Shown in pieces: positions 55,701-64,000 of a DNA stretch of 64,000 nt. The DNA is from Hoplostethus atlanticus (Eukaryota; Chordata; Actinopteri; Trachichthyiformes; Trachichthyidae), in assembly GCA_034670405.1 (NCBI GenBank), contig JAXDDX010000003.1, forward strand, positions 12,002,501-12,066,500, written 5' to 3'. The position numbers and the translations under genes are program-made. The number at the start of each line of letters is the position of its first letter. Position 1 is the stretch's first letter. Under the pieces are notes generated by a model. It saw nothing but the letters and a program-made list of their open reading frames with translations, searched no databases and was not told the origin of the DNA.

Positions 55701-56967
55701 ATTGCAACAAATGGGGAACAAAAACAGTTATGAAACCATGCGCTCTCTACTATTTCAAAAAACACAAAAAGGAATGATAAAAAAAAATAGATGAATAAAG
55801 TAAAAATAAAAAAGGAGACAAGCAGTTGCTTCATCATTTTCAGCCTGGTTCTCATTTCATAACACGGATAGAGAACACACAGGGGTCAGTAAGTACCCTG
55901 TGCTCATGATACAAAGCTTGTTGTAGCCTTACTGACATGTTCCCTGTGTAGATCATAACTTCCTGTTATGAGAAACAAGTTGACTAATAAGTCCTCTCTT
56001 TGCTCTTTTCTTACCACAGAAATCCCCCAGAAGTGGTTGGTACCCACTTAGCGTTGGAGACGGCCCTATGGAGGTTGTCACAGACAAAGGCTGGTACCTG
56101 ATCTCCAAAACAGAAGTTAAAAACTGTGTTGCCAAAGAGCCAGTGACACCTCAAGCTACGGTAAAAAAGGAAGTGCGGGAGGACAGGAGCAGCATGGACA
56201 GTGGTGTGAGCACAGGGTCAAATTCTGCTACAAAGGACAGAGGAAATACCCCAATGAGGCAAGAAGACAGCGGCTGTGGAAGCATGGGAGGATCAGAGAC
56301 CTCGGCCAGCTGCAGGAGTAGTGCAGGAGGGCACCCCATGCAAGAAGGGAGGCTTAATATCAACACAGCCAGGAAGAGGGAGGATAGTGGGGTGGGGCTG
56401 GGCTGCCAGCTGGATTGTTCCGTGAGTCTGGATGGACAAGACAGTGGACCTGAAAAGGAACCTGCTGCTGGGGATGATTATCGCAGCCAGAGCCCCTCAG
56501 CTGTGCAGATCCATGTTTGTGATGGTGACGAGACTTTAAAACAGATAATTATACACCCAGACACAGTGTTGGCCGATGTGGTCACAGGTTACAGGGCCGG
56601 GCATCAGTCATGTATCTGCTCGGGAGCAGGTCAGTGTGCTTGGTGCCATAAAACAGGACAGTATGGAACTGAAGAGATCAGACAATACAGGGCTACATGT
56701 ATTGAAAATGGACTGCTGAACAGCAAAAATCATTTTGATCACGGGGAACATACATTGCCAAGTTACTGGAAAACACATCTTCATATGGAGACCGTTGTCA
56801 GCATGGATGACTTCGAGACATCACTCATCCTGCCTCATATACAACTGGAAGAGACTTTCCCTCTGCTAACAGCTCTTTCATCGCTGAGCCAAGTGGAGGG
56901 AGAACAGAACTGTAGTATGACCAACATGTCCCTGTCTCTGTGTGACGTAGAATTGAAAACTGACTGA
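52741..56967 (+). CDS. il10ra: il10ra, interleukin-10 receptor alpha chain
   Basis: IL-10 receptor 1 is the ligand-binding class II cytokine receptor that signals through JAK1 and STAT3. Seven coding exons: 52741-52801, 53486-53606, 54558-54730, 54932-55077, 55234-55402, 55571-55689 and 56020-56967. They sum to 1737 bases and 578 residues, the same length as I recall for human. The signal peptide is about residues 1-20. Two fibronectin III-like domains (about 21-223) carry VITVWDPP, KYGLDWANVASC, YCDLTNLI, REYCISLSVEG and a conserved late cysteine. The membrane helix is about 226-253, followed by RR. The cytoplasmic tail (254-578) begins with a box-1-like proline stretch, ENTPPALKSPRSGWYPL, and has DSG motifs, DSGCGS at 346-351 and one YxxQ (YRSQ, 417-420). 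The start at 52741 is the first in frame; Met6 is an alternative. The position beside tmprss13 supports the call. Confidence 0.93.
52802..53485. other. il10ra intron 1
   Basis: An A/T-rich intron of 684 bases with no recognised feature. Confidence 0.8.
53486..55402 (+). CDS. il10ra: il10ra exons 2-5: extracellular ligand-binding domains
   Basis: Four exons with alternating phases (1-2, 2-1, 1-0, 0-1) match the usual two-exons-per-fibronectin-domain layout of class II cytokine receptors. Domain 1 includes WDAEVITVWDPPMDAP and the cysteines of VASC and TYCDL. Domain 2 includes GLTYTIYLEE, SLRWGREYCISL and SPKQCLLLPEQ. A sequon NVS is in exon 5. Open frames extending past the donors are intron read-through. 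Confidence 0.92.
53607..54557. other. il10ra intron 2
   Basis: The 951-base intron is A/T-rich. A short open frame near 53849-54034 has no family motif. ATGGCAGATGGTGG at 53863-53876 recurs in reverse at about 54153-54166, so the ends of an inverted-repeat element may lie here. Confidence 0.6.
56020..56967 (+). CDS. il10ra: il10ra exon 7: cytoplasmic signalling tail
   Basis: One large terminal exon of 316 codons including the stop. The tail is rich in Ser, Gly and acidic residues with repeated DSG motifs (MDSGVS, EDSGCGS, EDSGVG, QDSGPE). DSGCGS fits the DSGxxS phosphodegron read by beta-TrCP, which has been reported in mammalian IL10RA. YRSQ at 417-420 is the only YxxQ STAT3-type motif I see. 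The C-terminus, ending SLCDVELKTD, is hydrophobic and serine-rich. Confidence 0.92.
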   Translation, partial: KSPRSGWYPLSVGDGPMEVVTDKGWYLISKTEVKNCVAKEPVTPQATVKKEVREDRSSMDSGVSTGSNSATKDRGNTPMRQEDSGCGSMGGSETSASCRSSAGGHPMQEGRLNINTARKREDSGVGLGCQLDCSVSLDGQDSGPEKEPAAGDDYRSQSPSAVQIHVCDGDETLKQIIIHPDTVLADVVTGYRAGHQSCICSGAGQCAWCHKTGQYGTEEIRQYRATCIENGLLNSKNHFDHGEHTLPSYWKTHLHMETVVSMDDFETSLILPHIQLEETFPLLTALSSLSQVEGEQNCSMTNMSLSLCDVELKTD

Positions 56968-59860
56968 CACGGCCACTATTAATGGACAGTAATGCTTGCT
57001 GCATTGTGGAATGCAACAAGGCCATTCATATCGACATTGTTGTTTTTAAATGTCTGACTGTTATTATGCTGTTTCTTGCCTCATCACAGGTTTTTCAGCT
57101 CAAGACCTTTGGAGTTATTAAATAGAAGCTATTTAGTATTTTCTCTGAGGGAAATGAAGCAGAACAGGCAGTTATTTAATTAAAGAAGTAAAGAGAGGTT
57201 GAAGATCTCTGAAAAGCAGCTGCTGCCTGGTAACTGTTAGTGTCTCAGGGGGTCTATAAAGTCTATTACATTACAGTCATTTAGCAGACGCTTTTGTCCA
57301 AAGCGACTTACAAAGGCGATAGTTGACACTATGTGGGGATCAAGCCCACACCCCTGAGAGTCTCATGCTCTAATGACTAAGCTGGCCTAAAGTCTGTAAA
57401 ATGAAAGTCCCCATTCTGCCCTGCAACACTGGTCCGTAGTTACAACTGACTAAAATGCACAATGCCGGAAGTGAAACTAATGTGGGGAGAAAAGTAAAGA
57501 AGCAGTTGAGACAAGTTTAATGGATAGAAACATGTTTTGATGACCTTGCCCTTTCTATTCCATGAAAATGATTATGCAGCGCTAGCTATTAGTTCAATAT
57601 GAGTCAAAGTAAATGGCCTGTGAGACATTTTGTGTGTTCATGCAACAGACAGACATTAGTCTTTGTCACACATTTTAGCCTAATCTCCTTTGAAATATGT
57701 GACAGTTTTTACATGTTGTCATTATTGTTTACTGACAAAAGCAACTGACCTTTCTCTATGAGAGCCCGAACGTCACCCGTCCTGCCTACTTACCAATCCT
57801 GGTAATTTATTAGATGTTGTTCAATAAGTATTACTGTAAAGAAATGATTCACTTTGTCACTCAGTGATTAAAATACATTTCCTCCCTGACATGTTTTGTA
57901 CATTTTACACAAACTATAACACAAACAGGAAAAACAAACAGGCGTTTCTATTTCATGTGGGTTTAATACATAGAGAAACCATGACTCAAAGAAATGCGAA
58001 AAAGCAAGGAATACCCCGATACAAAAAGGGACACCTATTGAAAAATACACATTACATCTGACTTACTGTAACAGGGATCCCCATATGTAAATTCAAAGAA
58101 AAGGAACTTCTGAGCAGCATTGTGTTTCCTCTTTAAGACTCCTCCTTGGTTTCTCTTAATCATGGGGAAAAGTCCCACTTTAAAATGAACCAAATATTAT
58201 CAATATGGCTGAAGATCCAATATTTCTTTCATTAAAATGAAAAACAAAAATCAGCATCAATAAATAATACAGTGCTTTGTATTATAACATTGTATTATAA
58301 CTCACATAGTTATTAATGGCTGTTTTGGGAAAGATGTTTGCAAAGGATAGTGAAGGATAGTGTTTTGGTAGCTAGCTTGACTCATGGGCCTTTCTTGTCA
58401 AGCTCTGGGATACTCCCTCTTGAGTGAGAAACTGAAAAGTACAGCATATACCATGCCAGATTATCGTTTGTGGTGCCAACACCTTGCTGCAGATTATTTT
58501 GAGGAGGTGGTGAATTCTGGTAACCAAAACGACAATGTGGTTATGTCAATCTTATTTCCTGTGGCTTTATAACTCTATAAGGTTCGGGGGCCTGGCAGCG
58601 TCCTACAGTTTATCAGCGACCATCAGTTACTAAATTACTAGCACATATTCTGTACAGTCCTGACATTTTGGTATTTCCAATCATACACATTGAAAGGAAA
58701 CCAAAGGAGAGTTTTACTCAGATGATGACATGAGTATTTGTTTCTGAATACAGGAAGTTGTGGGAATTTTGTGAGAATTTGCAGATAAGGTTAATAGGTA
58801 ACGTTACATTTTTACAATAATAAAACTTAAGTTAATTCTATTAGATACTGCTCACTAAAGGACAGACATACTTTGTAAAAATATATATATATATTTACCC
58901 AAGTGATTTAAAGGGTGATGAAGTTTGACAGAGGATAGAGGTATAGAGGAGTAAAGTGACTGATTTGAACTTCCCTCATCATCGCACTGTGGCAACAAAC
59001 CCTTGATAACCCTTTTCAGTGATTGTGTGGCATAGAAATGATTCAACTGTTGATCTCTGATGTTTATATAAAGGAAGAGATGCAGGGAAAAGATTGAACC
59101 ATTACAGCACAATGAGTGGATCACTTGCTATTTAGACTAATGTGACTAATGTGTCAATTACAGACAAAACACATAAATACATTTATTTGCTTATTTCTCC
59201 AGTTGTGAAAAAGATTTGCATCTCCATTTCCTTTTTTTTTGTCTGTTGTGTGTTCCATGCCCCTTAGACTTATGTAACCCCTTCAATCAAAACTCATTGT
59301 GTTTTCATTCAGAGCTTAATCTAGTTTTTGACTGAAGAGAAAAGTTTACTTTTTTCCTCCTCATATCAGAGAAACATAGAGATGGAGGAACAGGCGCTGG
59401 TTTTGTCAAACATAACAATATGAGACATCAAAGGACTTCAAACTCAGCCAGCCGTCGAGAGTATCAAACGGGTAGTCGATATGTGAATTTGGAGGGAAGT
59501 CACCTGCAGCTTACAAGAAAACAGACATATGCTGTGGTGCTGTGGTTGAGCTGTTGACATTCCGCCTTCGTCCAAAAGGTTCCACCTATCAGCAGCACAG
59601 CAGTGTGTGTGCTTACTCAAATATGTACCTCGAGAAACCCCATTTCTTGACACCATATGATAAAGTGTGACAGTTAGGTGACATAGCGGCTGATTTAAGG
59701 ATATAGGTTTAATGCAGACTCTGCCCACTGTCTGTGGAGGCGATTGTGACTCAGTGCTTGGGAAAGTGATAGAGACGGCAAATGTCTCTATCACAGTTGT
59801 GGTTGTTTCCAGGGTCCTGTCTGATTGAATTAGTTTCATTTCATGATGCTGCTGACGGAG
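56968..59860. other. Tail-to-tail interval between il10ra and the small membrane-protein gene
   Basis: This includes the il10ra 3' UTR, whose end is not fixed: ATTAAA at about 57116 and at about 57868, and AATAAA near 58259, are candidates. A SINE-like repeat lies at 57266-57392. No coding exon was recognised in the rest. Confidence 0.6.
57266..57392. repeat. Widespread teleost SINE-like repeat
   Basis: It contains TCATTTAGCAGACGCTTTTG, then TCCAAAGCGACTTACAA and a tRNA-like tail near ATGCTCTAATGACTAAGCTGG. This arrangement recurs throughout fish genomes. It lies about 300 bases past the il10ra stop, probably in the 3' UTR. Confidence 0.75.
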
Positions 59861-59871
59861 AAGGGAGGAGG

Positions 59872-59961
59872 AGGCTTCTTTAGGCCCACCTTGCTGTGGA
59901 TAGAAAGATCAAACACGTCAACCTTACCCGCGCAACCTGACAAGCAACTGCAGAGAAGTAG
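59872..59961 (-). CDS. Possible 3' exons of the small membrane-protein gene
   Basis: If the GTAAGTG donor at 60001 is used, a 20-base microexon bounded by TTCTCTGCAG and GTAAGG (about 59932-59951) and a last exon after CTATCCACAG (about 59893) would extend the frame by about a dozen residues, ending ARWA and a stop. The phases fit, but the exons are tiny and unsupported otherwise. Treat as a hypothesis. Confidence 0.2.
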
Positions 59962-60001
59962 ACGTTTTCATTTGAAAGTACTTGACAGAGAAAACACTTA
60001 C

Positions 60002-61357
60002 GTGAGCACTTTGTCTTTCAATGAGGGCTCTGCAGAGAAATAGAGTAGTAAAAAGAGAAAACGAAAGAGAGAAGAAGAGACAGAGATATGAGTTTGTAAT
60101 TATCCGTAGCATGACAAAATGACCAGCCACTATACTCATCATGTTGGGTGATGTTGTCCTGTGTCGAGCATGTAAGCAGGTGCATGCTAGTTCCTCAAGC
60201 TCCACTCACCTTTCTTCTTGCAGGAGTCTTTGCACTTCTTGCAGCAGTCTTTGCACGTCTTGCATTTGTACTTGCAGCAGAATTGTACAATGGCAATGGT
60301 GAAGAGGATACCCAGGATCCCAAAGCCCACAGCGATCCCCACTGCCACTGAGTTCACCGTGCTCCCTGTAAAGGAGAGGAGAGGAGAGGAGAGGAGAGGA
60401 GAGGAGAGGAGAAATCGATCATAGTCATAGCTTAACACATTTTCACAGATTTATGAGCATTTGAAGAGCAATAAACAAGTTGAATAATAAAAAGGTATTT
60501 TTTATACTCGATGGGGCAGACATGGTCATGTTCCTTACATCATGGTTGTAAATTGAAATAGCAGTCTGCCAGGCTACGTGGGCATCTGTCACATTGACTG
60601 ACTATTTACTCTCTGATGAAGAGAAATCGATCCCTGGGAATGATACTGGCCTGGCTTCATCAGCATTCTTTGGAGAGACACTAAAATGATTAGTATGGAG
60701 GGGATTTAAGAGACCAGAATACAGCCAGCAGCTGGCACATGAAGCAAACAGGTGAGGTATTAACCACACTGTCGTCCCATTGTCTCTTAACAATGCATAG
60801 ACATCAGCAGCACCAGATGGAGAAGGGCACTTTATAACTTTACTTTTTCAACTTTGTTAACTCACAGTAATTTACCAGCATGCGCCTAATAGCAACTATA
60901 CTAGACAATAACCAACCAAGATATTATATTAATATAGTGGAGTTGCTTGCAATGCGTCATGACAGGATACAGGCAAATCACAGAGCTGCGTGAATTGTAG
61001 CACTAACAACAAAGTAAAGCATTAAAAGAATTCAAAGGAAGCGCAGTAAAAATAAATAGATAAATGAACTTATTTTTTCATCTGAATCGGATGCCAATGA
61101 TTTAGTTCCCTGACAAAAAAGGTATATGACGTATAAGGTATAAAGGTACATGGATGTGAATAAATTGGTTGAAATGCACATAAGATTCAACACCAAGGTT
61201 GTGAAAGTAAAATGTAAGAAGAGCATTACTGCGTTGATACATTACTGTGCAGCACAATTTTCAGTTTTTCTGCATTATTTTGCATCTTGATAAATAAATA
61301 AATGGTAAATAATATTGTAACACATCTCAGTTGAAAACTCTTACCACTGTTCCCCAT
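60002..61357 (-). CDS. Small Cys/Lys-rich single-pass membrane protein (positional candidate: smim35)
   Basis: Exon 1 (61357-61345) reads MGNS then a split Gly codon before GTAAGAG. Exon 2 (60365-60210) reads GSTVNSVAVGIAVGFG, a helix through about residue 33, and then a tail with nine cysteines and many lysines (CCKYKCKTCKDCC, KKCKDSCKKK). A third exon at 60029-60002 adds EPSLKDKVL and is followed either by the in-frame TAA at 60000-59998 or by the strong donor GTAAGTG, which overlaps that stop. Phases agree (1-1, 1-1). I do not recognise the family. Human SMIM35 occupies this place and orientation next to IL10RA, but I cannot confirm homology from memory. MGNSGS fits the N-myristoylation rule (Gly2, Ser6), and the membrane-proximal cysteines could be palmitoylated. 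Function unknown. Confidence 0.65.
60371..60411 (+). repeat. (GGAGA)n tract beside the acceptor of exon 2
   Basis: About eight copies of a GGAGA/GAGGA unit. On the minus strand it is a TCTCC-type pyrimidine tract ending four bases before the TTTACAG acceptor (60366), so it effectively serves as the polypyrimidine tract of that intron. Confidence 0.85.
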
Positions 61358-64000
61358 AGTTGATTAGCCAGGAGTGACTGATATAACCCCCTTTCTTTCT
61401 TTTCCTCTCCTTCCTCTCCTTTCGGTGTTGGCTTGTGTCAATCGTTTATCCAATAATTAGTCTCAACTGTTTAGCACCAAAACAGTGCTTGCGCTCTCTT
61501 CCTCATTGTAACTTTTTCCACGTCTTTCTTTCCATGTCCCCATACCTGGCATTCCTTTAAAACTGGTCCATCTTCTTCCTCTCTCCCGCCCATCTTTATC
61601 AGTGACTCTGACAAACATGGGCTGTCTTGATTGTCCTTACTTTAACTCAGTGACACTGTAAATATATTTTTTGTCGAGGCATTGTGCCTTTTGTGTGACT
61701 TTCTCACTGTTGTCGCACTCTCACTGAAATTTTCACCAGGGATTCAACATTCTAGTCTCGTCAAGTCTCAGGACAACCAACATAAAACTACAGCTACATG
61801 TTATAACGCTAAGTGCCTTTCGCTGATGAAATATGTCCCAGCTGTATCTCATTCTTTCCTCTATTACAAATAACTGGCAGACAGGTAATTACACCTGACT
61901 CAGGTGGTGCTGGTGTCTCCTGGTGGATGATTTATTTAATACACCTCTTGATCTACACCTAGAGGTTCCGACATAAGGTACTATTTCATTCATTATAGAC
62001 GATGTTTCAGCTGTATTAATTGATAAGGGAATTTTGTGAATTTCAGTCAGTTTCGATGTTTTATAATATATGATTGATGTCTATTTTCTATTTTTACAGT
62101 ATTATGGAGTGGTAACATAATTATTAAAGCTGCACTAGGCAAGATTTTTATGTAAAAATTGTAATGAGGGCCAGAGGCTAGGACCCAATAGTAGAAGCAC
62201 ATGGGGGCAGGCAATTGAAGGGAAAAAAGACTTTACACTAGAAAACTCAAAAATCCAACGTTCATTGAATGCAACAAAAAACAAGCAGACAAAAGCTAGA
62301 CAAAAAAACTCACTAAAAAAACTCACTAACAAAAACCTACCAGACATAAACTGGGAAAACTAGACTAACTAAACTCTTTGCCTTTTGGAGCTGCCAACAT
62401 GTGAAGTTGCCTAGCGCAGCTTTAAATATAGGTGTTGTCAATTAAACCATGGAGCACATTTTAAAAGAAAAACTGTATAAAAACATTTATTGACAATATA
62501 TCTAGCATTCCTGGGTCCATTGTGTCTTTTTCTTGTGGATAAGTGGCCAAATGTAGACAACATGACATTACATCAAGATATTTGTTGGATACAAATTCTC
62601 AACAATCTAAAACATCCACGTAAACATCAGGGTTCGTTGTCAGGCCCTCAGACTCAAACAGCAAGGGCTTCTTTCTCTCGTTTTTCAACAATCATACAGG
62701 GAGAAATCCATCATAGAAGAGGAAGAGATACTCATTTCTCAACTGACAGTAGCCTGCAATGCAGTGACAAGAGATGTTATATTACATGTAAAACCAGAGT
62801 TAAGTTAAGTTTCCTCTGTATAAACACACATTCAAATTTCAACTCATGACTTGGAGGTCACATAAGAAAAATATTTTCTCAAATATATAATAAAACAGTT
62901 GTTCTTTAAAGCTAACTTTACTCCGGTCACATACACACTCACTCCGGTCAGAGCTAAATGAACAACTTCACACCTGTCCTCTGGGGATGTCCAAAGGCAT
63001 TCTGGAAATGTAGGAAATAGAAGTACAAGAGGCAGGTTCAGGGGAATGTCGGTACAATGAAAATATAAACAGTGTAAAATAATGGGTGGAATTTTCCTGT
63101 AAATAAAAACGTAGCCGCAGGTATTTACCAGTTGGGTTTTGAAATGACAAGGAAATTTAGTCTGATCTTCCTGTTATCTTCCTGTAATATTACTGGAACT
63201 TCCTAAAGTTTTGTGCACAATCAAATTTGGATCAATACAGGCTACATGATGATGGTGCAATCCAAACTCAATACTGTGGATGACACGTCCGCCTGTGATC
63301 ACCAACAGGTGGACAAAGGAAAGATCCAGGAAATATCTTGTGATTTCTTGGTAATACGGAAGCTGCTAGGAAAGAAGTTCTTCCTTCACTGACAACCTCT
63401 TTACACAATGACAATCGTAGCTTACGTAGCCTTCTATAGAATCATCCTGTGATGGTATCAAATTTCACTATGTTATAATACGTATTTTCATTTCTCAGCA
63501 AATGGAAATTCTTCCTTGTACTTCCTTTTATCTATTACCTTCAGTCAGGTGCAGTGGGTGGTGACTAACCCAATAAAGATAAAGAAGCATTGTGTGTTCC
63601 CACAGGGTAGTGACACACACACTCTAAATCAGGATGTGTGATTTTTAAACATAACTGTGTCTAGTCAGGGACACAACATATTTGGTGTCAATATATGTTG
63701 ACTGAATGTTGAATGATGATACGTCATCATTCCTTAATACACAGGACAAGATGTTACTATCCCTTGTGCCATAATCCAAGGCAAACACTTGCAGAAGTCC
63801 AATTCAGTTGAAAATGACGAATGAATTCATGAATCTAGGTCACGTTATCTCAAATGTGGAATTAGACTTACAGTCTTACATGTGAACTGTTTCTTTTTGT
63901 TCAATTTCATTCTGAGTTTTTCCTCTTCTTTCTTTTGTACTCAAAGATACATCAGGAGTTGTCATTCACATTCTCTAATTTCTTATTTTATCAGAGTGCA
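61358..64000. other. Right-hand end: no gene recognised
   Basis: Apart from the MITE at 62124-62425 I see only A/T-rich unique-looking sequence. No exon of tmprss4 or the sodium-channel beta genes, the next genes in the human order, could be recognised. Confidence 0.6.
62124..62425. mobile_element. MITE with TTAA flanks, about 302 bp including TTAA
   Basis: The left end TTAAAGCTGCACTAGGCAA and the right end TTGCCTAGCGCAGCTTTAA are inverted repeats of 19 bp with a single mismatch. TTAA at both edges matches the target duplication of the piggyBac superfamily, although the ends do not start with the usual CCC. The interior is A-rich and noncoding. Confidence 0.75.

Noticed and set aside
62135-62347. 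70-codon minus-strand frame
   Set aside because: It lies entirely inside the TTAA-flanked MITE and is low-complexity.

Overview
The window is vertebrate nuclear DNA, almost certainly from a ray-finned (teleost) fish. It has spliced genes with GT/AG introns, a very high density of (CA)n, (GT)n and (GA)n microsatellites, and fish-type SINE, LINE and MITE remnants. I could not fix the species.

I rebuilt six protein-coding genes exon by exon from splice sites, reading phase and family motifs. From left to right: the first three coding exons of dscaml1 (minus, 17.28 to 1.98 kb, continuing off the left edge); a 59-residue FXYD protein best read as fxyd2 (minus, 26.99 to 24.39 kb); fxyd6 (minus, 33.09 to 30.72 kb, 103 residues); tmprss13 (minus, 48.64 to 40.40 kb, 12 coding exons, 528 residues); il10ra (plus, 52.74 to 56.97 kb, 7 coding exons, 578 residues); and a small Cys/Lys-rich single-pass membrane protein (minus, 61.36 to about 60.0 kb). 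In the four complete reconstructions every intron phase agrees and the CDS lengths are multiples of three.

Gene order and orientation match, from memory, the human 11q23.3 block DSCAML1-FXYD2-FXYD6-TMPRSS13-IL10RA-SMIM35. The genes are not an operon and do not share one pathway: a neuronal adhesion receptor, two Na,K-ATPase regulators, a membrane serine protease, a cytokine receptor and an uncharacterised small membrane protein. tmprss13 and il10ra are head to head over about 4.1 kb. il10ra and the small gene are tail to tail.

The remaining sequence is intronic or intergenic. Notable structures are a repeat of about 0.5 kb present upstream of fxyd2 and again in tmprss13 intron 1, a MITE about 0.4 kb upstream of the dscaml1 start codon with a likely relative in intron 1, a foldback element at 23.3-23.9 kb, a 43-bp minisatellite at 36.8-37.05 kb, a perfect 25-bp hairpin at 39.9 kb, and a TTAA-flanked MITE at 62.1-62.4 kb. 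I saw no rRNA, CRISPR or viral genes. The most novel item is the small Cys-rich membrane protein; I found no wholly new multi-gene system.
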